6,787 nt of DNA from an uncultured Clostridia bacterium (GTDB taxonomy: Bacteria; Bacillota; Clostridia; Oscillospirales; Oscillospiraceae). Where the stretch lies: positions 1 to 6,787 of the forward strand of contig CAMDZY010000095.1 of the NCBI GenBank assembly GCA_945910975.1, read 5' to 3'. Numbering within the stretch: position 1 is the stretch's first letter; every line of letters starts with the position of its first letter. The notes under the pieces are model-generated. The model saw nothing but the letters and a program-made list of their open reading frames with translations. It did no database searches and had not been told where the DNA came from. The position numbers and the translations under genes were made by a program. Of this stretch, positions 1 through 5,323 are shown piece by piece.

Positions 1-19
1 CGCCAATTTCCATTCCAAT

Positions 20-49
20 ATTGTAGCATAAAATCCCACCCCTTGCCAA
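20..49 (-). promoter_or_regulatory. Probable divergent SigA promoter pointing left out of the window
   Basis: Read on the minus strand there is a -35-like TTGGCA (44-49), an 18-base spacer and an extended -10, TGCTACAAT (TACAAT at 20-25, preceded by TG). Initiation would fall near position 13, so the gene served would start beyond the left edge. The box resembles the clearer TGCTATAAT at 889-894. This is inference from motif match only. Confidence 0.45.
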
Positions 50-58
50 TACTAGCAT

Positions 59-65
59 AGGGGGA
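59..65 (+). promoter_or_regulatory. Ribosome binding site deciding the start of the first TSUP half
   Basis: The purine-rich AGGGGGA (59-65) lies five to six bases before the ATG at 71. The in-frame ATG at 65 directly abuts the G-run, leaving no spacing, so 71 is the better start. Confidence 0.6.
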
Positions 66-70
66 TGAGA

Positions 71-427
71 ATGGCAAAAATCAATTGGAAAGCTGCCGTA
101 TGCGGTGCGGCAGCCGGTGCTGCAAACGGGCTGTTTGGCGCAGGCGGTGGGATGCTTTTGGTGCCGCTGCTGAAGCGCCAAAAGCTGTTGGAAGATCGCG
201 AATTGTTTGCTTCGGCCATTGCGGTGATGCTTCCAATCAGTTTGGTATCGTTTTTGGTGTACTATTTGCGCGGCGCAGTAAATTTGTCCGCCGCGTGGCC
301 GTACCTGTTGGGTGGTTTGGTCGGCGGTCTGCTGGGCGGTGTGTTTTATCGCAAAATCCCCACCACGTTTTTGCATAAAGCGTTGGGAATTTTCATTTTA
401 TGGGGCGGGGTGCGGTTGCTGTTATGA
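71..427 (+). CDS. Half-size TSUP (TauE/SafE-like) membrane protein, N-terminal-half type
   Basis: This 118-residue hydrophobic protein matches the N-terminal half of TSUP-family permeases, which move sulfite, sulfonates or other small anions; the substrate here cannot be told. A long glycine-rich first hydrophobic segment (about residues 8-34) carries the family-like G-A-G-G-G motif (23-27). Further hydrophobic segments lie at about 45-65, 76-92 and 104-118. Charged loops are K35-E44 and R94-K103. A complete TSUP protein is normally about 240-260 residues, so this is half a transporter. Its TGA stop overlaps the ATG of the second half (ATGA at 424-427), which implies translational coupling and probable assembly into one heterodimer. 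The start at 71 is chosen because AGGGGGA at 59-65 is correctly spaced for it; an ATG at 65 is the alternative. The family call is from recognisable sequence character; substrate and dimerisation are inference. Confidence 0.85.
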   Translation: MAKINWKAAVCGAAAGAANGLFGAGGGMLLVPLLKRQKLLEDRELFASAIAVMLPISLVSFLVYYLRGAVNLSAAWPYLLGGLVGGLLGGVFYRKIPTTFLHKALGIFILWGGVRLLL

Positions 428-786
428 GTGGATGGATTTGTGCAATTGCAGGCCTTGTGTGCGGAGTCATCTCCGGTTTTGGTATTGGCGGAGGAAGCCT
501 GCTGATGGTCTGGATGACCGCTGTGGCAGGCGTTGCCCAGCACACAGCGCAGGGAATCAATTTGCTGTACTTCCTGCCCACCGCTGCCGCTTCTTTGTTG
601 CTGCACGTTCGCAACCGATTCGTGAAGTGGAATGTTGTCATTTGGGCAGCATTGGCTGGAAGTCTTGTTGCAATAATCGCGGCAATCTTTGCCGCTAATC
701 TGGAAGAAAGCCTTCTGCGCAAAATCTTCGGCGGCTTTTTGATTTTGGTAGGTCTATCCGAATTGTTCGGCAGAAAAGAAACGTAA
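424..786 (+). CDS. Half-size TSUP (TauE/SafE-like) membrane protein, C-terminal-half type
   Basis: This 120-residue protein is the partner of the preceding gene. It repeats the same plan: a long first hydrophobic segment (about residues 4-35) with G-I-G-G-G at 20-24, then hydrophobic segments at about 45-62, 70-92 and 101-115. The basic loop is R63/R65/K68 and the C-terminal tail carries R117/K118. The start at 424 overlaps the upstream stop as ATGA. An in-frame ATG at 400 lies inside the first gene and is less likely. A weak G-rich stretch (402-410) may serve as ribosome binding site, but coupling to the upstream gene seems the main route. Together the two chains equal one full TSUP permease of about 238 residues. 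A strong terminator follows 8 bases after the stop. The gene boundary could in principle be a frameshift in a once-fused gene, but both halves keep complete, intact ends. Confidence 0.85.
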   Translation: MSGWICAIAGLVCGVISGFGIGGGSLLMVWMTAVAGVAQHTAQGINLLYFLPTAAASLLLHVRNRFVKWNVVIWAALAGSLVAIIAAIFAANLEESLLRKIFGGFLILVGLSELFGRKET

Positions 787-793
787 AGTGCCT

Positions 794-838
794 AAAGCAG
801 CTGCATCCTGTGATGGTTGCAGCTGCTTTGCTTTCTCT
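794..838 (+). terminator. Intrinsic terminator of the TSUP pair
   Basis: A perfect 12-base-pair stem, AAAGCAGCTGCA (794-805) with TGCAGCTGCTTT (818-829), encloses a 12-base loop and is followed by the T-rich run GCTTTCTCT. It sits just after the stop codon of the second TSUP half. Confidence 0.85.
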
Positions 839-865
839 ATTTCGACCGTTTGAGAAACAGGATGC

Positions 866-894
866 TTGCAGGTAGTTGAAATTTATGCTATAAT
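866..894 (+). promoter_or_regulatory. SigA promoter with extended -10 for the DinB-like gene
   Basis: The -10 is a perfect TATAAT (889-894) preceded by TATGC, giving a strong extended -10. The -35 is weak (TTGCAG, 866-871) at 17-base spacing, as is common with extended -10 promoters. Initiation is expected near 901, giving a leader of roughly 77 bases that begins almost directly with the hairpins at 907-938. Confidence 0.75.
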
Positions 895-906
895 AACCAC
901 AAATAG

Positions 907-938
907 GTGCGCAAAGCGCACGCAGCGCCTTGCGCTGC
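907..938 (+). promoter_or_regulatory. Back-to-back hairpins in the 5' leader, able to refold into one hairpin
   Basis: Hairpin A pairs GTGCGC (907-912) with GCGCAC (916-921) around an AAA loop. Hairpin B pairs GCAGCGC (922-928) with GCGCTGC (932-938) around a CTT loop, with no base between the two. Alternatively 909-919 pairs with 925-935 (10 of 11 pairs) around a five-base loop. The structure lies a few bases after the predicted transcription start and is not followed by a T-run, so it is not an ordinary terminator. Its function is unknown; 5'-end stabilisation or a protein-binding site are possibilities. Confidence 0.6.
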
Positions 939-977
939 AATTATGCTATACGAATAAAATAAAAGGAAAGATATAGT

Positions 978-1718
978 ATGACATTGAACCAATGGAGTCT
1001 CCCCACTGCGCAAATTAACGCCGTGGATGAGTTTAATCAGGGAGGCCACCTGATTTATTCCGACAACTACATCGGCGCATATGTGCGCGGGAAAACGCGC
1101 GAGGAGGCATTGGAAAAATTTCCGGAGGAAATTGCGCGGTATTGCCGTTGGTTAGGGCTTTGTGCAGACGGCATGGAATTTACCGTTTCGGTGATTCAGG
1201 AAAAGCAAAGCGATTTGCAGATCTGCGATGCCGATTCGGATGCGATTTTCCGGAGTGAACAGCTTCCGCTCCAAATGGACGAATATGAAACCCTTCGCAC
1301 GCTGGCCTTAAAATCGGCAAAAGACTTTGAGGCGCAATATCAATCCATTCCGAACAAAAATATTCCGCTCGTCACAGCCAGAAAGACGTTTTACGGTGAA
1401 ATTCCGACCAGTGCAGAGGAAATGTATCTGCACACAAAAAATGTAAACAACTACTATTTCAGCGAGATCGGCGTTCCGGCAGATAACGAACCGGATATCT
1501 ATACCTGTCGTCTGCGTGGCTTTCAGACGCTGGAACAACAGCCGGATTTTCTGAAAAATAGCGTGTTTGACGGAAGCTACGGTGAACAGTGGTCGCTGCG
1601 AAAGGTATGCCGCAGATTCATCTGGCACGACCGCATCCATGCGAAGGCAATGTTCCTCCCCGCTGCAAAGCAATTCAAAGACGCCGACCTTTCAATGCCG
1701 TTCTTCTTTGCAAAATAA
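978..1718 (+). CDS. DinB/YfiT-like putative metal-binding protein with HicB-like N-terminal domain
   Basis: This is a 246-residue soluble protein without signal peptide or membrane segment. The N-terminal part (about residues 20-60, including YIGAYVRGKTREEALEKFP) resembles the HicB-like fold: a short strand pair followed by a helix with an 'EEAL' pattern. The C-terminal part (about 100-230) is helical and shows the spacing expected of the DinB/YfiT four-helix fold: H152 in 'LHTKNVNNYY', then H217 and H221 in 'WHDRIH', together a likely metal-binding triad. DinB-like enzymes include thiol transferases and hydrolases, but no reaction can be assigned here. The start is supported by AAGGA (963-967) ten bases upstream. 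The gene is first behind the promoter at 866-894 and lies 63 bases before the MATE gene, with no convincing terminator between, so co-transcription is possible. I recall similar clostridial hypothetical proteins ending in 'RIHAKAM'; the domain calls are pattern-based inference. Confidence 0.72.
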   Translation: MTLNQWSLPTAQINAVDEFNQGGHLIYSDNYIGAYVRGKTREEALEKFPEEIARYCRWLGLCADGMEFTVSVIQEKQSDLQICDADSDAIFRSEQLPLQMDEYETLRTLALKSAKDFEAQYQSIPNKNIPLVTARKTFYGEIPTSAEEMYLHTKNVNNYYFSEIGVPADNEPDIYTCRLRGFQTLEQQPDFLKNSVFDGSYGEQWSLRKVCRRFIWHDRIHAKAMFLPAAKQFKDADLSMPFFFAK

Positions 1719-1726
1719 TCATCCGT

Positions 1727-1738
1727 AACCAGCTGGTT
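1727..1738 (+). repeat. Perfect 12-base palindrome upstream of the MATE gene
   Basis: AACCAGCTGGTT is fully self-complementary with no loop and lies in the short gap between the DinB-like and MATE genes, 44 bases before the preferred MATE start. It lacks a T-run. It could be an operator for a dimeric regulator of the efflux gene, or chance. Confidence 0.35.
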
Positions 1739-1763
1739 GCCGCTTTCATCGATTCTATGAAAA

Positions 1764-1768
1764 AGGAG
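1764..1768 (+). promoter_or_regulatory. Ribosome binding site of the MATE gene
   Basis: AGGAG (1764-1768), preceded by an A-run, is the only good Shine-Dalgarno match. It is one base from the ATG at 1770, too close for normal use, and 13 bases from the ATG at 1782, longer than optimal but usable. This favours 1782 as start. Confidence 0.6.
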
Positions 1769-1781
1769 TATGCAGACCAGT

Positions 1782-3143
1782 ATGCACATTGATCAAACAG
1801 ACCGCCGCGTATTAAAGACCTTGATATCCTTCTCCATTCCGTATCTGCTTTCCTGCCTTTTGCAGACGCTTTATGGAATGGCGGATTTACTTATCATCGG
1901 GCAATTCAACGGTGTAGAAAGCACTACTGCCGTATCGGTCGGCAGCCAAATTATGCATATGATTACCGTAATGATCGTTGGGCTTGCGATGGGTTCGACT
2001 GTCTTGATCGGCAAAAGCGTCGGTGCAAAGCGACAGGAGCTGACCTCCTGCGCGATTGGAAATACAGTTTCCCTGTTCTTAATGGTTTCCGTGGCATTTA
2101 CCGTCATTTTAATTTTAGCGGTCAAGCCAATTGTTTCGGTCATGTCCACACCGGCTGAGGCCGTTCCCGGCGCCATTACTTACCTCACCATTTGCTTTTT
2201 GGGTGTCCCGTTTATCACGGCATATAATATTATTTGCTCCATTTTTAGGGGAATGGGCGACTCTAAAAGCCCTATGTTTTTTGTGGCGATCGCCTGTGTG
2301 TTCAATATTGCCCTTGACTATCTGTTTATCGGTGTATTCCATCTGGCAGCCGCAGGCGCTGCGCTCGGAACAACGGTTGCGCAGGCACTCAGTGTTGTCA
2401 TATCCATTGCGCTGATCAAACGCAAAAAAATGCAGATTTCCTTGACGCGAAAAAATCTTCGGCCAAGGAAATCCGTGATGCACGAAATCCTGCGGGTCGG
2501 GATCCCGGTAGCCTTGCAGGATGGATTGATTCAAATTTCATTTTTGCTGATCACCATTTTTGCAAACCAACGCGGGTTGCAAGATGCTGCCGCCACTGGT
2601 GTGGTTGAAAAAATAATCGGCGTGCTCTTTTTGGTTCCATCCTCAATGCTCTCATCGGTTTCTGCGCTGTCAGCACAGTATATTGGCGCCGAGCAGCATA
2701 TGCTTGCACGCAAGACGCTGCGCTACGCCATTGTGATCGCCGTTGGATTTGGCTGTGCTTTTTCCATCGTCATGCAGTTTGCTGCCGAGTCGGTGGTGGG
2801 ATTGTTTGTGCAGGATGCCACTGTAATAAGGATGGGTGGGCAATATCTGCGTCCGTATGTTTGGGACTGCGTTTTTGCCGGCGTTCACTTCAGCCTGAGC
2901 GGCTATTTCTGCGCATACGGTCTGTCCGGCATCTCGTTCCTGCACAACGTAATTTCCAGTCTGGCGGCAAGAATCCCGCTATCCTATTACGGCGCACATA
3001 ATTTCCCGGATACGCTGTTCCCAATGGGACTTGCCCCGGTTGTTGGCTCGTTGCTTTCGGTGATCATCTGTGGGATCGCCTATATTTGGTTTCGGAAAAA
3101 AGGCATTGCAGAGCGGTCAGTAATCAATGCGGACGAGCGTTAG
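1782..3143 (+). CDS. MATE family multidrug/cation efflux protein
   Basis: With the start at 1782 the product has 453 residues, the normal MATE length. MATE proteins export cationic drugs or metabolites across the cytoplasmic membrane in exchange for Na+ or H+. The sequence shows about twelve hydrophobic segments arranged as two six-helix halves, split by a basic linker (about residues 213-231, 'KRKK' to 'RPRK'). Family features visible are 'GMADLLIIGQF' (32-42) with an acidic residue in the first helix, 'GKSVGAKRQ' (77-85) after the second, and 'FRGMGDSKSPM' (155-165). The ATG at 1770 is in frame but only one base from AGGAG, so 1782 is preferred. The 3' end overlaps the convergent truA gene by 27 bases. 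It may share a transcript with the DinB-like gene upstream; a palindrome at 1727-1738 is a candidate operator. The transported compound cannot be predicted. Confidence 0.92.
   Translation: MHIDQTDRRVLKTLISFSIPYLLSCLLQTLYGMADLLIIGQFNGVESTTAVSVGSQIMHMITVMIVGLAMGSTVLIGKSVGAKRQELTSCAIGNTVSLFLMVSVAFTVILILAVKPIVSVMSTPAEAVPGAITYLTICFLGVPFITAYNIICSIFRGMGDSKSPMFFVAIACVFNIALDYLFIGVFHLAAAGAALGTTVAQALSVVISIALIKRKKMQISLTRKNLRPRKSVMHEILRVGIPVALQDGLIQISFLLITIFANQRGLQDAAATGVVEKIIGVLFLVPSSMLSSVSALSAQYIGAEQHMLARKTLRYAIVIAVGFGCAFSIVMQFAAESVVGLFVQDATVIRMGGQYLRPYVWDCVFAGVHFSLSGYFCAYGLSGISFLHNVISSLAARIPLSYYGAHNFPDTLFPMGLAPVVGSLLSVIICGIAYIWFRKKGIAERSVINADER
3096..3130 (-). terminator. Weak candidate terminator for truA inside the MATE coding sequence
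   Basis: On the minus strand GCATTG (3125-3130) can pair with CAATGC (3103-3108) around a 16-base loop that holds the truA stop codon, followed by C and a run of six T (3096-3101). The six-pair stem is weak and the loop long. The T-run is the complement of the MATE lysine codons AAA AAA. No better truA terminator is visible. Confidence 0.35.
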
Positions 3144-3851
3144 CCCCTGCGGCGGCGCGGTTGGGCCAGCCTGCTTGCGATCTTTGGCGAGCAAAATTTC
3201 CTGCACCTGCTGCGGCGTCATTCTGCCGCCACCGACCTCAAGAAGCGTTCCCACCATGATGCGCACCATATTCTGCAAAAATCCGTCGCCGTGAAAATTA
3301 AAATAGATATATTCGCCCTTTCGCACAATTTCAATGGAATCCACATTGCGCACCGTTGACTTTTTCATCTTTGCATTGCCACAAAAGCTGCGGAAGTCAT
3401 GTTCTCCCTGCAAATACTGCGCTGCCTCCTGCATTGGTGCGACCTGAACAGGGGCATTGAGCAGCGTTACATATTTCCGGTTAAAAACCGGCTTTATCTT
3501 GCCGTCGAAGCAGGTGTAGCAATAGGTCTTCCCTACCGCCCTATACCGGGCGTGAAAGCGTTCGGATGCCATGCGTACCTCTTGTACGCTGATATCCTCC
3601 GGCAAATACCGATTCATATAATCGCGAATTTTTTCCGGAGAAAACGAGGTTTCCATCCACGCGTTTGCAACCATTGCCTTGGCGTGAACGCCTGCATCCG
3701 TACGGCCTGCGCCAATCACATCGACCGGCGCATCACACATTCGGCTCAACACTGCTTGCAGCTTTCCCTGTATGGTGTCCCGATCCGTCTGGTATTCCCA
3801 GCCGTAGTAGCGCGTTCCGTCATAGGCAAGCGTAAATTTATAGTTGGTCAT
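3117..3851 (-). CDS. truA: tRNA pseudouridine synthase A (TruA)
   Basis: This 244-residue protein is full length for TruA, the enzyme that isomerises uridines 38-40 in the anticodon arm of many tRNAs to pseudouridine. The N-terminus has the family strand 'YKFTLAYDGTRYYGWEYQ'. The active-site loop is GAGRTDAGVHA (47-57), with D52 as catalytic aspartate. A second conserved block, 'GDGFLQNMVRIMVGTLLE' (188-205), contributes to the tRNA-binding and active-site half. The start is supported by GGGGAG (plus-strand 3859-3864) seven bases upstream. The ATG overlaps the TGA of the DUF2461 gene (ATGA), so translation is probably coupled and the two genes form an operon. The 3' end overlaps the convergent MATE gene. 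Clostridia can carry more than one TruA paralogue, and whether this is the main copy cannot be seen here. Confidence 0.96.
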   Translation of the reverse strand: MTNYKFTLAYDGTRYYGWEYQTDRDTIQGKLQAVLSRMCDAPVDVIGAGRTDAGVHAKAMVANAWMETSFSPEKIRDYMNRYLPEDISVQEVRMASERFHARYRAVGKTYCYTCFDGKIKPVFNRKYVTLLNAPVQVAPMQEAAQYLQGEHDFRSFCGNAKMKKSTVRNVDSIEIVRKGEYIYFNFHGDGFLQNMVRIMVGTLLEVGGGRMTPQQVQEILLAKDRKQAGPTAPPQGLTLVRIDY

Positions 3852-4519
3852 GTCCGTTCTCCCCTACAACAGATCGCGTCAAAATGCTGATAGATGGGCA
3901 ACAGGATCGTAAAGTCGGCAACCAATTCCTGTACCAGGTCTTTTGACATCACAAGCGCATCATACGCCCTGGTGCAGTCGAAGTAGATGCTCCGTTTCTG
4001 GAACCACGGGCGAATCAGTGGATCCACCTCGCCTTTGCTCTTTGCGTAGTCAGTTCCATTGAGGGAAAAGATGTCCTGCTTTTGAAAGTTTTTGACAAGT
4101 GTTGTGAGCTTTTGCGGGTTTTCCATCGTTTCCTGACGAAATCTTGCCATGTCAGTCGGTGTAGCAGACCAGATGCCAAGGCCGAAGTTATACCCCTCCG
4201 GATTGACCGCAAAATAAAACTCCGGTCGGTTCACAGAGCGATCTCCCCCGCCAAAGATGGAAAACCACAATTCCTCCTTGAGCGGCGGTCTACCGTGCGC
4301 GCGGCGCGCATCGCGATAAATCCGCGACACATGACTGCAAAACAGTTCCTCCGGGAAACGCTCCGCCATCGCCGTCTGTACTTCATTGGCAAGCGCTTTT
4401 AACGGTTCGAGCAGATCTTCGCGATATTCCTGCTTGTGCGCCGCGATCCATTCGCGATTATTATTGAAGCGAACATTCCAAAGAAAGTCAATTGTTCGTT
4501 CTGAAAAGCCTTGAAACAT
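3848..4519 (-). CDS. DUF2461 family protein of unknown function
   Basis: This 223-residue soluble protein matches DUF2461 (TIGR02453-type) in length and pattern. The N-terminus 'MFQGFSERTIDFLWNVRFNN' with 'NNREWI' (20-25) is the family opening, and 'VSRIYRDARRAHGRPPLKEELW' spans about 64-85, where typical members read 'RDTRFSKDKTPYK'. 'GYNFGLGIWSAT' (109-120) is the later glycine-aromatic block. No biochemical role is established for the family that I can name. The reading frame stays open upstream to 4720, but the start at 4519 is preferred: it begins at the conserved N-terminus, has a GGTGG purine stretch four bases upstream, and the extra upstream codons would run across the divergent promoter region. 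The gene overlaps truA by four bases (ATGA), suggesting a shared transcript and possibly a translation- or RNA-related role, which is inference from context only. Confidence 0.86.
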   Translation of the reverse strand: MFQGFSERTIDFLWNVRFNNNREWIAAHKQEYREDLLEPLKALANEVQTAMAERFPEELFCSHVSRIYRDARRAHGRPPLKEELWFSIFGGGDRSVNRPEFYFAVNPEGYNFGLGIWSATPTDMARFRQETMENPQKLTTLVKNFQKQDIFSLNGTDYAKSKGEVDPLIRPWFQKRSIYFDCTRAYDALVMSKDLVQELVADFTILLPIYQHFDAICCRGERT

Positions 4520-4547
4520 TTTTCCACCAAATTTCCTTTTTATTTCT

Positions 4548-4576
4548 ATTGTAACACACCGTGTCAAATTTCCAAA
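4548..4576 (-). promoter_or_regulatory. SigA promoter of the DUF2461-truA pair
   Basis: Read on the minus strand, an extended -10 TGTTACAAT (TACAAT at 4548-4553) is preceded by a -35-like TTGGAA (4570-4575) at 16 bases, or TTTGGA at 17. Initiation near 4541 would leave a leader of about 22 bases. A TTGACA-like string also occurs closer to the -10, but at wrong spacing. Confidence 0.6.
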
Positions 4577-4586
4577 CGCCTTTTCG

Positions 4587-4615
4587 TTGACATACATCGT
4601 TGTAGCTGATATAAT
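4587..4615 (+). promoter_or_regulatory. Consensus SigA promoter of the PAP2-like gene
   Basis: TTGACA (4587-4592), a 17-base spacer and TATAAT (4610-4615) match the SigA consensus at every position. Initiation is expected near 4622, leaving a leader of about 22 bases before the GTG start. It stands back to back with the leftward DUF2461 promoter, their -35 boxes only about 11 bases apart. Confidence 0.88.
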
Positions 4616-4626
4616 GTCGATGTAAC
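4593..4626 (+). repeat. Half-site repeats over the PAP2 promoter, candidate operator
   Basis: TCGTTGTAGC (4597-4606) and TCGATGTAAC (4617-4626) are direct repeats identical at 8 of 10 positions and offset by exactly 20 bases, about two helical turns. TACATCG (4593-4599) is an inverted copy of CGATGTA (4618-4624), so the arms flank the -10. TACA-TCGT-TGTA (4593-4604) is itself a short dyad. The placement between -35 and start site is typical of repressor sites; no regulator gene is visible in the window. Confidence 0.45.
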
Positions 4627-4630
4627 AAAA

Positions 4631-4635
4631 AGGAG
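4631..4635 (+). promoter_or_regulatory. Ribosome binding site deciding the GTG start of the PAP2-like gene
   Basis: AGGAG (4631-4635), preceded by an A-run, lies eight bases before GTG at 4644. No ATG is suitably placed, so the GTG is taken as the start codon. Confidence 0.8.
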
Positions 4636-4643
4636 CGAATACT

Positions 4644-5318
4644 GTGTTAAAATATATCGAAAAAATAATTCCCCGACGCTGCTCTTTGCCGCTGATTATA
4701 TGCGGCGTGTGCAACTGCATCGCCTATTATGGCGGGATGCTGTTTGTCGGCGTCTTTCCGATGCACAACTGGACGTTGCCGATCGACAGTTGGTTTTCCC
4801 TTTCGCCGCTGTGGTGCATTATGTATGTGGCCAGCTTTATATATTGGGTCGTCAATTACATCCTGATCAGCCGCGACCACCCGGAAATGGTTTACCGACT
4901 GGTGGCGGCAGATATGGCAGCAAAATTTGTATGTCTGGTCTTTTTTGTGTTTCTTCCCACAACACTTGACCAGCCATCCCTGGACGGTTATGGCTGGCAG
5001 GCATTTTTGTTGCGCATCATTTATGCGCTTGATCAACCGGTCAATTTGTTCCCCTCCATCCACTGCCTTGTGGCTTGGTTCTGCTTCCGTCCGCTGCTGG
5101 ACTGCAAAAACGTCAAGCCGTGGTATAAGGTGCTTTCTCTGTGCTTGACCCTGCTGGTTTTCCTCTCTACGCTTTATACCAAGCAGCACGTGTTTGTAGA
5201 CGTCCTCGGCGGTTGGGCTTTGGCCGAACTCAGCTACGATTTGGCGCCGAAGCTGCCAATTATTAAGTGGTTAAAGCGTTGGAACCGAAAATTTGACAAC
5301 AAAATCGAAACCGTATAA
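4644..5318 (+). CDS. PAP2 superfamily membrane phosphatase/phosphotransferase-like protein (Aur1-like motif pattern)
   Basis: This 224-residue protein has about six hydrophobic segments (roughly 15-38, 54-75, 87-106, 136-150, 162-178, 183-199) and starts with GTG behind AGGAG at good spacing. PAP2-fold signatures are visible: 'NLFPSIH' (134-140) gives motif C2 with H140, and 'STLYTKQHVFVDVLGG' (175-190) gives motif C3 with nucleophile H182 and D186. The arginine that follows the serine in classical C3 is absent (S175-T176), and motif C1 (K-x6-RP) is degenerate, with K94 but no RP. This pattern resembles the Aur1/inositol-phosphotransferase branch rather than classical lipid phosphatases. A role in dephosphorylating or transferring a lipid-linked phosphate head group at the membrane is likely; the substrate is unknown. 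The gene is alone on its transcript, with a consensus promoter upstream and a strong terminator directly after the stop. Confidence 0.85.
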   Translation: MLKYIEKIIPRRCSLPLIICGVCNCIAYYGGMLFVGVFPMHNWTLPIDSWFSLSPLWCIMYVASFIYWVVNYILISRDHPEMVYRLVAADMAAKFVCLVFFVFLPTTLDQPSLDGYGWQAFLLRIIYALDQPVNLFPSIHCLVAWFCFRPLLDCKNVKPWYKVLSLCLTLLVFLSTLYTKQHVFVDVLGGWALAELSYDLAPKLPIIKWLKRWNRKFDNKIETV

Positions 5319-5323
5319 GAATC

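Noticed and set aside
312..698. 128-codon open frame spanning both TSUP halves in a third frame
   Set aside because: It is rich in Cys, Trp and Arg, a typical out-of-frame product, while the other two frames carry clear membrane repeats.
907..938. Leader hairpins as an intrinsic terminator or attenuator
   Set aside because: No T-run follows either fold, and the downstream sequence AATTATGC would not release polymerase.
1770..1781. ATG at 1770 as the MATE start
   Set aside because: AGGAG ends one base before it, too close for normal initiation; the in-frame ATG at 1782 is better, though its 13-base spacing is long.
2115..2534. 139-codon open frame on the minus strand
   Set aside because: It is antisense to the middle of the MATE gene and shows no domain.
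3399..3890. 163-codon open frame on the plus strand
   Set aside because: It is antisense to truA and the end of the DUF2461 gene, both of which have clear family motifs.
4559..4566. TTGACA-like string on the minus strand as the -35 of the DUF2461 promoter
   Set aside because: It lies only eight bases from the TACAAT -10; the TTGGAA further upstream has correct spacing.
4520..4720. N-terminal extension of the DUF2461 reading frame by 67 codons
   Set aside because: The extension covers the divergent promoter region and the start of the PAP2 gene, lacks family similarity, and the conserved N-terminus with purine-rich ribosome site begins at 4519.
4647..5189. 180-codon open frame on the minus strand
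   Set aside because: It lies wholly antisense to the PAP2 gene, has no recognisable domain or ribosome site, and its composition reflects the complement of membrane-protein codons.
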